DNA from: Aselliscus stoliczkanus
Lineage: Eukaryota; Chordata; Mammalia; Chiroptera; Hipposideridae
NCBI GenBank assembly: GCA_033961575.1
Contig: CM066737.1
Location: 85,184,271 to 85,248,270 of the forward strand
Length of the DNA: 64,000 nt
Reading direction: 5' to 3'
This document shows positions 44,170 to 55,259 of the stretch, piece by piece (the first letter of the stretch is position 1; every line of letters starts with the position of its first letter). The notes below the pieces were generated by a model. That model was not told the origin of the DNA and made no database searches. It was given only the letters and a program-made list of their open reading frames with translations. The position numbers and the translations under genes were made by a program.

Positions 44170-44930
44170 TAAAAATGGGGTACATTTGAGCCTAAAATGG
44201 GGTACATTTAAAGCATTGATCTGAGGAAGTTTCAAAGTTCTAAACACATTAATAAAAATAAAAGAATAAAAATAGTTGCCAAATGAGCAAGCTGGATAAG
44301 GGATAACAAAGTAAATCACACGAAAGCACAAGTAAGAAACTAATATGAAAGCAAAAATTAATGACAACAGAGAGACAGAAGATGAAGTTAATAAATCCAA
44401 ACTTTGGTTCTTTGTAAAAATTTAGTGATATGGGGGGGAAAAAATCTAATGATTTTTTTCATTAGAAAAAGAGAAAGGGCAAATTATATGTGAATTGAAA
44501 ATAACTATTGATACAAAGAAGTAAAAATAATTACAAGAGACTACTTCGCACAGCTTTGAAAATAAATTTGAAAACATAGCATTGATATAAACTATGCTTT
44601 GTCACCTCATTAGAAACTTCATTTGTAACAGTCTTGGAGGGATTCAACAGTATGTTCAATTGAATTGTGAATACTGACTGTCCTTCTCCCAGTACCCAGC
44701 TTTGTGAAATGGAGCTTTCTAGGTTCTGATTCACATTCTATACCTTTAAATGCACTCAGGTGATTCAATATAAAGAGCAGGGGATACCTTTCAGTTAGTT
44801 CCATTCAAATACGAACTGGCTCTGGGACAGTTAGTTTTTCAGTCTTTATTAGGATCTTAAAGGAGAAGAGTTTTTTGTTGTGTAGAGCAGGGTAGAGCAT
44901 AGAACTCTCTGTAATGATCATATCTGAAAC
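44170..44930. other. No recognised gene
   Basis: 44170-44560 may include further decayed L1 (A-rich); the rest is unique. Nothing coding supported. Confidence 0.4.
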
Positions 44931-44934
44931 ATTA

Positions 44935-45110
44935 TATCTGCACCATTCAACATGACAGCCACTAGTCACATGTGGCTACTGAATATTTAAAATGTGGGTG
45001 ATGAGACTGAGGAGTTGAATTTTTTATTTTATTTACTTTTTATTTATTTAAATTTAAGTAGCTATGGGTAACTTGTTGGCACCGTATCACAGGTATAGAG
45101 CATGGCTTTT
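44935..45110 (+). repeat. Old palindromic DNA-transposon fragment
   Basis: 'gccactagtcacatgtggct' and 'actgaatatttaaaatgtgg' on the left are loosely mirrored by 'aagtagctatgggtaacttg' and 'ttggcaccgtatcacaggta' on the right, around an AT-rich centre. This is the layout of a common small mammalian hAT-type repeat; I do not assign a name. Confidence 0.55.
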
Positions 45111-45479
45111 CTCAATAATAAGGGGTCTGCTCTGTGACTGTCTATATCAAGGCCTGCCAGATACTCTACAAAGTATCTTTAAAATGCTGAGACCTCCACC
45201 ACAAATGAATATGCTAAGTCATAACTCCAAAATGGCAGGATAGGTTGTATCTACTTTGAACCTAGTCAGAGCCTTCTTTTGTGCTACACACCACTCAAAA
45301 CTGGCAAGCTTCTGAAACACCAGACAGATAGACAGCAGAACTATGAAGGGCAGTATATGCCCTGAACATACATGTCATTATAAGGTGTTGTATCCCTAAT
45401 AGGTAGAACACATTGGTATGGAAATAGAAATGGGGTATAAAATAGGCCCATTGTATCATCCTTCTAACTAATCCAGTTG

Positions 45480-46560
45480 TGTCATTTCTGATTCCTACCC
45501 TTCAATGTGAGGATCTGATTGATTGGAGGCCATAGTTTCCAGAGGGGAAACACTCTATGAGGTTAATTATGAAGAGCTGGAATGCTACTGCACAGTGAGA
45601 ACAGAGAGGACTATATCTCACACCAGGAGCTTAAATGGACAATTTTAGCAGCTCAGCAAGCACAAGTCCACTAAGGATTATGTCCCCAGGGATGTATTTC
45701 TGGTTTACCCAGCCAGGCAAGCAACCTAAATGAGACTAAGTACTTGCAGAAGGGATATAAATCTAGAATGCTGGTGAAGAAGATGAATATCTATTGTAGC
45801 TTCAAGCAGGTATAGCAACGGTGATAAAAGACTTTGTAATTTTTGAGGAGATAACAACTGCCAAAGATTGGATTTTCACCTCCATTCTCAGGATACATAC
45901 TAGAGAGGTTCAATTGATTGACCCAGTGTAGGCACCTCCTCAGATTCTCTTGGCACTATAAGCTACCCCTAACCCCCACCACCTAAGGACTTGACCACCT
46001 ACTAGTGAAGAGCCTCATCCACCACTGGCATGGACACATCTCCTCACACTGCTATCTGTTTCAGCCTCTTGGGGTGATGAAAGGCTTCCACATGACGTAG
46101 AGCAGAAGCCACCACAGCTTGGACACCCCAGTCCTTCAGCCCACAGACGCTATTGCTACCTTCACCCCTTCTAGGTTTAGATGATGTCTTGCAATTATGA
46201 ATGGGGGAATTTGTCCTAGTGGTTTCCTGGAGAAGCTCAGTAACACACCCTGGAGGCTTAGGGAGTTAATGTTCTCTGTGGCAAGCTTGAACTAGTGTGA
46301 TACAATACAGATGAAGATTTTGTTAGAGATGCCACTCCTTTTCTTTTTCCCACATATTTTCTGAGGTGTAATGGCTCCATACAGCCTCTTAGGGAGTGGT
46401 TCATGTGACTGATCAAATACCTACATTTTCTTATTAAGCTGTGGCCAGTTTGATAATGTTCTGTATTGTATTTGCTTTCTTTCTTGCTTCACTTCTCTTT
46501 TAAAAATTATTCCTCCCCTGGAATTTTATATGCTCTCCTAATCCCCACCAGGACAATGTT
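45480..46560 (+). repeat. Possible ERV-internal remnant, uncertain
   Basis: GC-richer than its surroundings, with text such as 'aagagcctcatccaccactg' and 'gtgatgaaaggcttccacat' that reminds me of endogenous retrovirus 3' sequence. No frame, LTR pair or domain supports it, so this is a weak call and the stretch may be unique DNA. Confidence 0.2.
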
Positions 46561-46564
46561 AATA

Positions 46565-47320
46565 TTAATCATTGTTACATGTTATGTTTTCTAAGGAAAT
46601 TGGGCTGAGGTAGGGACATTTAATGATTTTACACATGCATTCAGTGGACTGTCTATAAGAGGGAATCCTCAGAAAATAAGGGAGACTTCTTGTCATGAAA
46701 AGTAACAGGAGTTCAATTGTAAGGAAAATCACAAAGAGAAATGAGGTGATGTGAGATCCATTAAACAAAAGAAAAAATAAAGAAATGTGAGTAGCATGAA
46801 GATGGGAAATTACTCACCAGATTTAAGCATTAAGCTTCCTTTGAAATTTCTTACAGAAATAAGGAAGGATAACAAATTTGGAATATGAAATTAGGAGTGT
46901 TGTTGTTGACAGAAAGAGAATAAACTACCAGAAGGGATCAGGCTGTCGGGAATCTGTCTTCTTTCTTACCTTTGTAGACTTCCTTAAGAATTCCATGCAG
47001 ATATTTATATCAAGGTCAGCATTATTATAGGTTGAGATAAAGAAAGTGCATGGTGTGTGACCTTGGCTATTTACTTGTAAAATGAATAAGCAGCAAAGAA
47101 AATAATGGAAGTCAAAGAAAATGAAAGGCATTATGCAATGGTCTTGTAGTCCTGGCTCCTTTAAAGGTTTTCTTTACAAGTCTGTTTTAATCCTGTCTTA
47201 GGCACATCAATAGATAGACTACTTTTCAAAATTTTATTTATAGCCTAATCAAGGCAAAAAGATCTCTGGGGCAAGAGTGTAAATATATAAGTCAAAGTTT
47301 ATGTTCTATGTGATTTTTTT
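46565..47320. other. No recognised gene or repeat
   Basis: Nothing identified with support. Confidence 0.4.
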
Positions 47321-47324
47321 CTGA

Positions 47325-47492
47325 AGCTTATACATACATGAGAATCACCTGGAGGTGATTCTAATATAACACATGGCCTCTGCCTCTTCAGTATCTGATT
47401 CAGGGGGGCTAGGACAGAGCTGCAGAATTTGCATTTCCAACAAGTTGTTAGGTGATGCTCATCCCAGGGAACAGACTTCGAGAACCACTGTT
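47325..47492 (+). repeat. MER5A-type hAT element
   Basis: 'gagaatcacctggaggtgat', 'ctgattcagggggg', 'gcagaatttgcatttccaac', 'aagttgttaggtgatgctca' and the end cgagaaccactg are the MER5A sequence in order. The left inverted repeat is lost. Confidence 0.9.
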
Positions 47493-47494
47493 CT

Positions 47495-48110
47495 ATGTTA
47501 TTTGGAGAAGTGATATTATAGCCTAACCAAAGACATAATTTTAGGAACTATGATGGTCATCGAGAAATAAGACATTCTGATACGGAATCTCTATGGGGAC
47601 TATTGAAGGAACACATTTGAAATTTAAGATCAATCGTGTCCTATAGAGTTTCACACTTTAATGCAAAAAATCTATTTCCACTTAGTTTACTTGAATGCTG
47701 GAAAACAAATTTTTAAAAGGTGTTTCATAAGCAGCTAGCATTGATGCTGCCATTCTGTGTGTAAAAGAATCCTATGAAAAAATTTTCTACTATATAAGCA
47801 TGAAGAAAATGCTTATGGAAAGCCATCTGGGTGAATTAGCTAAGATCTCTTTTGACATTCTTTCTCTCAATACCGAAAAAGAATTGCTGACACATGTATG
47901 TACCTATTACATGTTTTCTTTAAAAAACTCTGATGCCCTAAAGTATCACTCTATCATAAAATGTTGAAGTTACTGTTTGGAATGATTAGCCACAATGAAA
48001 GCAATTGTACCATCAGATAGAGGTCTTTAAAAATTCAAGTTGTATAGGAGATGATGTGAGAAAACAACTCTTCTCCATGATTCAAAAGGAAATATGAAAA
48101 ACAATGTCTA
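47495..48110. other. No recognised gene or repeat
   Basis: Unique AT-rich sequence. Confidence 0.4.
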
Positions 48111-48112
48111 AG

Positions 48113-48298
48113 CCAGTGATCTTTACCTTGGCTGCACACTAGGCTAACATGGTAACCTTTAATAAACACAATTCCCATGCTACATTCCATGCTATTGGGT
48201 TGTCGGAAAAGTCATGACTTTTTTTTTCTGTTTTTCGTTGCAAAATGCATCATGACTTTTCCGACAACCCAATAATTAAATCAGCCTAAGAATGTGCA
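48113..48298 (+). repeat. MER5-type element split by a MITE
   Basis: 'ccagtgatctttaccttggc' and 'tgcacactaggctaacatgg' match the left half of a MER5-like element; after the MITE, 'ttaaatcagcctaagaatgt' continues it. The MITE is therefore younger than this insertion. Confidence 0.6.
48195..48272. mobile_element. Palindromic mariner-type MITE (78 bp), perfect inverted repeats
   Basis: Both ends are ttgggttgtcggaaaagtca (plus tga), giving perfect inverted repeats of at least 23 bp around a 32-bp T-rich centre. TA is duplicated at 48193-48194 and 48273-48274. No coding capacity; it must have been moved by a Tc1/mariner-type transposase encoded elsewhere. A transcript through it would fold into a miRNA-precursor-like hairpin. 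Confidence 0.92.
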
Positions 48299-48840
48299 TT
48301 GGTTTTATATTGCTGCATAACAGTTTATCACAAACATCAAGTCTGGAAACAACATAAGTTGTTATATCACAGTTTCTCATGGAGCAGGTTAATTGGGTTC
48401 TCTGATAAGGGTCTCACCAGGCTGAAATCAATGTACTACTTAGAGCTATAATATCCGAGACTCACAGTCCTCTTCTAAGCTAACTGGTTGTTGACAGAGT
48501 TCAGTTCTGTGTGGTCATTGAACTGAGATCCTTAATTCCTAGTGACCAGCAACCATTCCCTGCTATATGCCCCTTTCCACAGCATGGTAGTTTCCAGCTT
48601 CAAGGCCAAGAGAACAGCATGGGTGCTGCTTTTAATCTAACTTCTGTATCTGACCTATAGACCCTACTTAAAAGGGCTTACCTGGTTAAGTAAGGTACCC
48701 AGGTAATCTCCTTATTTATTAATTTAAAATCAACTTATTAGGCACATGCTTTCATCTACAAAATACCTTCACTCTTTCCATGTGAGGTAACCTAATAATA
48801 GAAGTCATATTCCATCATATTCACAGGTCTGACTACACCA
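48299..48840 (+). mobile_element. MLT1-class (ERVL-MaLR) LTR
   Basis: 'ggttttatattgctgcataa' then 'cagtttatcacaaacatcaa' opens it; 'tctcaccaggctgaaatcaa' and 'ttccctgctatatgcccctt' follow in MLT1 order, ending near 'tgtgaggtaacctaataata'. Decayed; solo LTR. Confidence 0.6.
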
Positions 48841-48852
48841 AGGGGATTGAAT

Positions 48853-51800
48853 TATATATGCACCAAACATTGGAGCATCTAAATATGTTAAACAAATAGT
48901 AACCGATCTAAAGGGAGAAATAAACAACAATATAATAATAATAGAGGACTTTCATATCCCTCTTAGCAATAGATAGATCATCCAGATAGAAAATCAACAA
49001 GCTAATGTTGAATTTAACCATACATTAGATTAAATGGACCTAGCAGGCACTTCATCTAACAGTAGCAGAATAAACATTTTTCTCAAGTACACACAGAATA
49101 TTCTCCAGGATACGTCATGTGATAGGTCCCAAAATAGGTTTTAGCAAATTTAAAATGATACAATCATACTAAGTATCTTTTCTGACCACAGTAATATAAA
49201 ACTAGAAATCAATAATAAGAGGACAGCTTGGTAAAAAAGAAAATAGAACTCAAACAGCCTAACCTTACATTTTAGAAAAATAGAGAAAGAAGAACAAGCT
49301 AAACCCAAAGTAAGCAGAAAGAAGAAAATAAGATCAGAGTGGAAATAAATATAATGGAGACCAGAAAAATAATAGAAAAGATCAATGAAACTAAGAGGTG
49401 GTTTCCAAAAAAAAGATGAACAAAATAAACAAAACTTTAGACTAAAAAGGAAAAGAGAGAACACTCAAGTAATAAAATAAGAAATAAAAGATGATATATT
49501 ACAACAGATAATGCACAAATACATAGAATCATAAGAGACTATTATGAACAATTATATACCAAAAAGAGAGGATAACCTAGAAGCAATGGATAAGTTTCTG
49601 CAAGCATACAACCTACAAAAACTGAATCAGGAAAAAAAAGAAAAATTGAACAGACCAATAATTAATGAAGAGATTCAGTCAATAATCAAAAATGTACCAA
49701 CATGGAAAAAAACCAGGACGAGATGGCTTCACTGGTGAATTCTACCAAACATTTAAAGAAAATATAATGCCAATTATTCTCAAAATATTTCAAAAATTAA
49801 AGAGGAAGGAACACTCCCAAATTCATTCCTTGAGGCCAGCATTACCCTGATACTAAAGCCAGAAAAAGACACTAACGGAAAACAAAATTGTAGACCAATA
49901 TCCATGATGAATATACACACAAAAATTCTCAGCAAAATATTAGCAAACTAAATTCAATAACACAGTAAAATGATTATACATCATGACCAAGTAGAATTCA
50001 TTACTGGAATGCAGACTAGTTCAACATACAAAAATCAATAACTGTAATACATCACATTAATAGAATGACAGATAAAAATCATATGATCGTTTCAATAGAT
50101 GCAGAAAGAACATTTGACAAAATGCAATATTATTTTATGATAAAAACTCTCAATAGATTGGGTATAGAAGGAACATATTTCAACATAATAAGGCCATATA
50201 CAACAAACCCACACCTAACATTATAATCAATGGAGAAAAAATTGAAAACGTTTCCTCTAAGGTTAGGAAAAACACAAGGGTTCCCACTCTCACCACTTTT
50301 ATTCAATATAGTACTGGAAGACCTAGCTAGAGCTAGTAGGCAAGACAAAGAAATAAAAGTTATCCAAAGTGCAAAGCAAAAGGTAAAATTGTCATTATTT
50401 GCAGATAATATGATTCTGTATATAGAAAAATCCCAAAGACTCAACCAAAAAAATTGCTGGAGATAAACAAGGATTTCAGTAAAATTACAAGATACCAAAT
50501 CAACATACAAAGATCAGTTGCATTTCTATGCACTAATAATGAAAAAGAAATGAAACTATCTCATTCATAATAGCACAAAAAATAAAATAAAATACTTAGG
50601 AATAAATTTAACCAAGGAAGTGAAAGATCTGTACAACTACAAGACTTTGCTGAAAGCAATAAAAGAAGACACAAACAAGTGGAAAGACATCCCAAATGTA
50701 TGAATTAAAAGAATTAATATTGTTAAAATCCCCATCAAAATACCAATGGCGTTCTTCACAGAAATAGAAAAAAAAAAACAACAATCCTAAAATTCATATG
50801 AAACCATAAAAGACTCTGAAGAGCTGAAGTTATCCTGAGGAAGAAGAACAAAGCTGGAGGTATCACACTTCCTGATTTCAAACTATACTACCAAGCTATA
50901 ATAATAAAAATAAATATGGCATTGGCATTAAAATAGACACAAACACCAACGGAACAGAATAGAGAGCAAGTACATGCAGAACAATGACTTTGGATCTCTA
51001 TCTTATACCGCTTACAAAAAATACTTCGAAATGGGTCAAAGACTTAAGCACAGGACCTGATAACATAAAACTCCTAGGAGAAAACAGAGAAGAAGCTCCT
51101 GGACATAGTCTTGGAAATGATTTTCTCATATGACACCAGAAATACAAACAACAAAAGCAAAATCAACATATGGGACTACATCAAATGTAAAAGCTTCTGC
51201 ACAGCCAAAGAAACAGTTAACTAAATGAAAAAGCAACTTAGAAAATGAGAGAAAATTTTTGCCTTCCAAATATTGATACGTTCTTTTTTTTTTTTTTTTG
51301 AGGGCAGTGTCACTGGCCCTCATATGTGGGACCTGAACCCGGGCTGCTGGTTTCCCAAGCCAGTGCTTAACCATCGTGCCACTTGGCCGGCCCATTATTG
51401 GTAAGTTCTTAATATGCAAAATATATAAAGAACTCATACAACTCAATAATCAAACAATCTGATTTTAAAAATGGGCAGAAGAACTGAATACACATTTTCC
51501 CAAAGAAGATATCCAAATGGCCAACAGGTACAAGAAAAGGTGTTTCACATCACTAATCACCAGAGAAGTGCAAATTAAAGCCACTATGTGCTATCACCTC
51601 GCACCTGTTAGAATAGCTATAGTCAAGAACGCAAGCAATAACAATTGTTGGAAAGGATGTGGAGAAAAGGGAACCCTTGTACACTGTGAGAATGCAAGTT
51701 GCTTCAACCACTATGGAAAACAATGTAGAGTTTCCTCAAAAAATTGAAAACAGATCTACCATATGATCCAGCAATTCCACTTCTGGGTATATACCCAAAG

Positions 51801-52060
51801 GAAATGAAAACAGGATATCAAAGAGATATATGCACTCCCATGTTTATTGCAGCATTGTTCACAATAAGCAAGATATGGAAACAGCCTAAATGCCAATCAA
51901 TGGTTGAATAGATAAAGGAGGTGTATACACACACCCACACCCACACCCACACAAGAATGTTATTCAGCTATGACCAATAAGGGCATATGTTATTTGCAAC
52001 AACATGGATGGGCCTTGAGCATATTATGCTAAGTGAGATAATTCAGACAGAATAACTAAT
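48853..52060 (+). mobile_element. L1 LINE, ORF2 from endonuclease end to 3' terminus (3.2 kb)
   Basis: The longest L1 in the window. In order: text just upstream of the reverse transcriptase (48853-49540), a 64-codon frame (49544-49738), then the RT core in the 78-codon frame 50230-50466. There [20 protein letters not shown] is the conserved RT segment (a C to F change in the usual QGCPLSP), and LFADNMILY is the catalytic box with the second aspartate replaced by asparagine. The C-terminal frame 51517-51747 includes [20 protein letters not shown]. Multiple stops and indels make it inactive. A SINE (51287-51393) lies between RT and C-terminus. The 3' UTR is mostly missing. Confidence 0.9.
51287..51393 (-). 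mobile_element. Short tRNA-derived SINE in L1
   Basis: T16 tail complement, 'gagggcagtgtcactggccc', head complement 'cgtgccacttggccggccc'. The flanks attgatacgttctt and attggtaagttctt are an imperfect target duplication. Confidence 0.92.
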
Positions 52061-52175
52061 GAAATGAGGAATATGTAATATATCTGGATTTCTGGAAACT
52101 ATTAGAAAATCTTATTATCTTCCTAGCAGAAAAAACAAAAACAAAAACGGGAAACTATTGGTTAAGTTTAGGTTA

Positions 52176-52592
52176 ATTTTTATTTTTTTTCTTCAGCTAA
52201 CAGCAGATGATTTACTGTACATGTTACATTCAGCCAGTACTAAGAACAAAACTTGTCCAGAATGTCACAGGTCCAGAGCAAAGGACTGTTCTTATATGAG
52301 CAAAGTGGGTCTCTCAAAAGGTGGTCACGGGGAACAGATGGCGATGGATATTCTAGATCCATTGAGAAGTCTTAGACAGCAGGCATGCAGCCCAGCAATT
52401 TGTTCCAGTGTCCCTGGACTCTGGCTTTCCTCATTTCTGCTCCTGTGGCTTCCACAGGTGCACAAGCTAGCGGTTTACTTGGAACTCTGCCTCATCTTTC
52501 TTCTTTTGCGCTTCAGCCTGCGCATTCGCTTCTTCCTCCTCTTGGCTCTCATGGCACGGAGGGATCTAAAAAGACGACGCTAAACCCGAGAG
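52176..52592 (-). pseudogene. RPL41: Processed retrocopy of ribosomal protein L41 mRNA
   Basis: Read on the minus strand, this is an intronless copy of the whole RPL41 transcript. A 5' UTR beginning near CTCTCGGGTTTAGCG is followed by the coding frame at 52552-52475, then the long 3' UTR with recognisable stretches ('accgctagcttgtgcacctg', 'caatggatctagaa', 'tggacctgtgacattctgga', 'taaatcatctgctgttagct'). It ends in a poly(A) tail (T run 52176-52190 on the plus strand). Flanking ttaagttt (52162) and ttaagtta (52594) may be the target duplication. RPL41 is a 25-residue Arg/Lys-rich protein of the 60S ribosome and has many mammalian retrocopies. No promoter is evident. Confidence 0.87.
52475..52552 (-). 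CDS. RPL41: Intact 25-codon RPL41-like frame in the retrocopy
   Basis: ATG at 52552 to TAA at 52475, 26 codons including stop, the exact length of the parental protein. The translation begins MRAKRRKKRMRRLKR and ends KMRQSSK. Against the mammalian protein I know, there are two substitutions: tryptophan 5 to arginine and arginine 23 to serine. There is no frameshift or premature stop, but a 78-bp frame can stay open by chance. Whether it is transcribed is unknown; a retrocopy lacking the parental promoter is normally silent. It is too short for ordinary ORF finders, and a 141-codon plus-strand frame over the same bases is only its shadow. Confidence 0.7.
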   Translation of the reverse strand: MRAKRRKKRMRRLKRKRRKMRQSSK

Positions 52593-52599
52593 CTTAAGT

Positions 52600-53395
52600 T
52601 ATTTTTTTAACAGGTTGATTTATCATGACTACATCGATGTTGACAAATGAGTTGGCATTGCTGTGATAGAAACCCACCATGGGGGCATTTCCATAGGCCT
52701 CTCTCCTCAGCGCTTCCTTTTCATTTGTATCAGTGCTTTAGATGAAACCTGAAAGGTTTCCTCTATGTGTAGATCACAATAATTGGTGTGATATAGACTA
52801 TGTTCAATCTCAGAATAGAAATACAAAAAGGAAAAACAAAACCTTGGTAGTTGGAAAGATGAAATGGACCTACTTATATTTTTATTTATTTGTTATTGAG
52901 AAATAGTTTACACTCGAGGTAAGCACTGATTAAGGATAGAATGAATTGCCCTGAGAAGTAGTGACTTCTCTGGCATTTGTGGGAGCCTAGTTTGGTTAAA
53001 GCCAGATAGTGATTACAAAAAAAAAATCAAGGACTGACAACATGGCTTAACTAGCAGGCCCTAAGGTATCTTCCAAGTGTGAGAATGTTAAATATTTCTG
53101 AAGCGCCTACCACAAGCAGGTCATTATTTCCAGCCTTGAGGTTGACACCAACCAGCATAGAGCCTTGGTCTTTCAATGCCGCTCCATTGTGCTGTTCTCT
53201 CACACCCCCTGTCAGCTCCACCTGCAGGAGGTACCGGGAGTACGCCCAGTGCTGCTGTCACCCCTTCCCCGGCCATTTCAGCTCATCTCTGGTCTGAATT
53301 CCTGAATTCCGGTTTCTCACAGAGCTCTCCACTTCTTCCCTGCCCCCTTCCATCTCATCTCAACAGAGCAGCTGCCCTGTTATCCGTACACGTGC
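52600..53395. other. No recognised gene
   Basis: 53080-53395 is GC-richer and its right half may already belong to the L2 fragment that follows. The 117-codon frame at 53176-53529 has no known domain. Confidence 0.4.
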
Positions 53396-53399
53396 CGGC

Positions 53400-53775
53400 A
53401 AGCTCCCGACTCGGACCTTTGCTTTCGCTGTTTGCATCACCTGAAGTGCTCTGCTGCCGGTCCCTGCCTGTCTGGCTCCTCGGTCACGTCCTTCATTCAT
53501 GTCTTCACTCAAAAGTCCCATCTCAGTGAGGCCTTCCCTGGCCATGCGAACTAAAATCCAACTCGCCATACTGACACTTCATACCTCCCTCTTTTATTTC
53601 CTTCTCTTTAGCACTTATCACTATCTAATATTCTACATACATTATTTTAAAATCTTATATGTGTGTTCCCTACAAGCATGTAAGCCCCATAATATTTATC
53701 TGTTTTGTTTTCTGCTGTCCTCCTAGTGTTTACAACAGTTCCTGGCACAGAGTTGGCGATCAGTTTGTCAAAGGA
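53400..53775 (+). repeat. L2 LINE 3' fragment
   Basis: Clear sense L2: 'tcattcatgtcttcactcaa', 'aagtcccatctcagtgaggc', 'cttccctggccatgcgaact', 'cacttatcactatctaatat', 'aagcccc', ending 'acagttcctggcacagagtt'. Confidence 0.88.
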
Positions 53776-53809
53776 ATGGAAAAAATGATAAAAGTCCATA
53801 ATAGGACCA

Positions 53810-54010
53810 GCCATATGTATTAACCATTCACTGGGGGCCTGGTACAGTGCTAAGCACTTCTCATGCTAATGTGTCCCTTAGTCCTTGTGACAACTGACCT
53901 GCAGGTAACAGATGAGGAAACTGAGGTTCAGAGAAGTCAAGTACATTGTCCAAGGTCTCACAGCTGGTCAGCACTGGGCCAAGATAACATTCAAGGGTCC
54001 ACATTTCCAC
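53810..54010 (-). repeat. MIR SINE
   Basis: Antisense MIR core nearly intact: 'cagtgctaagcacttctcat', 'aacagatgaggaaactgagg', 'aaggtctcacagctggtcag'. Confidence 0.9.
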
Positions 54011-54464
54011 CATTGTGTAACTCACTAAATCAAGTGTGTCCCACCTCACTCTTCTCATCATCCTCAGCTTAATCAGAGGGTAGAGGCCCTGGAGAATTGG
54101 TCAGTTGATTGTGATTTGAGGGATTGAAGAGATTTTTTCCAGCATGGTTTTGGTAGATTTTATTTGGTGCTGCATCTTCAAAAAAAAAAAAAAACTCTGG
54201 ATTGCCATGGTAACAGAGAGCAGCTGCTCACAAACTGATTTCCTGTGGAGTGATAATCCTAGTTTTATCAGGGAACAAATCTGGTAACTTGTTATGATGT
54301 GGTTGCCGCCAGTACTGATGTTTCTATTTAGACCTATATCTGATATTTTCTTTTCTCATTTTACATTAAAAGTTAATTAACCATTATAGAAAATTTAGAA
54401 AAGAACATTCATAATTGTTCAGTCCAACACAACTCATTGTTATTTATTCTGATATTTATTTCTC

Positions 54465-54560
54465 AGACGGCAATTCTAGTTCTGCCATCAGCTTGACCTT
54501 GGGAAGATGTCTTCACCTGTATAAGATGAAATAAATCTCAACTCTCAATGTTGCTAATAA
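54465..54560 (+). repeat. MIR fragment
   Basis: 'gttctgccatcagcttgacc' and 'ttgggaagatgtcttcacct' follow sense MIR. Confidence 0.6.
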
Positions 54561-54564
54561 TCAT

Positions 54565-55025
54565 GCTGGTATAAGTTTTTAGTTTTGTCTTTTTAGTTTT
54601 TATCTTTGAGAATTGAAGTATTCAAATAGCCTCGTGCTTAGGGGCTTCCTAAGAATGTTTGGGAGATTTCCTTCTTTTTCCTCATGTTGTCCTCTAACCT
54701 GCCATCCCACAGAGGATGCCACCCCCAGTGAGCACTTTTGGAGGTACATTTACAATGTTTAATTGTCAAAAAAGATTATATACCAACAGGGCGACAGTAC
54801 TGATATATGGAAAGCTAAAACTTTCCCCATGACCTTGGCTTCCACAAGTGATAATCTTTTCAAAGCCTTTGCCTATCTGCATTATTAGTGCTAAGTAAAT
54901 AGGGTATTTCTATGCCTCAAGAGTCAAAACATCACGTGAAACTCAAGGGTATGTCTTCCGTACTGCACTGGAATGAGAATCACTGTCCCCAAAACTTATT
55001 TAGATATACCAGTATCTGTCATCTT
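54565..55025. other. No recognised gene or repeat
   Basis: Nothing identified. Confidence 0.4.
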
Positions 55026-55029
55026 TTGC

Positions 55030-55230
55030 TCTGTGTTCAACATCCTCAAACCTCAGAAAGCTAGCTCTGTCCCTTATTAATTATGTGAACTTCAGTGCCT
55101 TGGTTTTCTCATCTCTAAAATGCAGATGATAATAGATACAATTGTTAAGATTAAATGAGATAATGAACAAAACTATAATGAACTCCACATTGTAGCTGGC
55201 AAATACTGTCCACACATAGGATGAACACCT
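55030..55230 (+). repeat. MIR SINE
   Basis: Sense MIR: 'ttatgtgaacttcagtgcct', 'tctcatctctaaaatgcaga', 'taagattaaatgagataatg'. Confidence 0.85.
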
Positions 55231-55259
55231 GAGCCCTCAGGAGAGGGTAAGAGAAAAAT

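Noticed and set aside
45480..46560. Retroviral env-like stretch
   Set aside because: Kept only as a very low-confidence feature; no frame, motif or paired LTR supports a real call.
52158..52583. 141-codon plus-strand frame with hydrophobic C-terminal half
   Set aside because: It is the antisense shadow of the RPL41 retrocopy; its Leu/Phe-rich end is the complement of the Lys/Arg codons.
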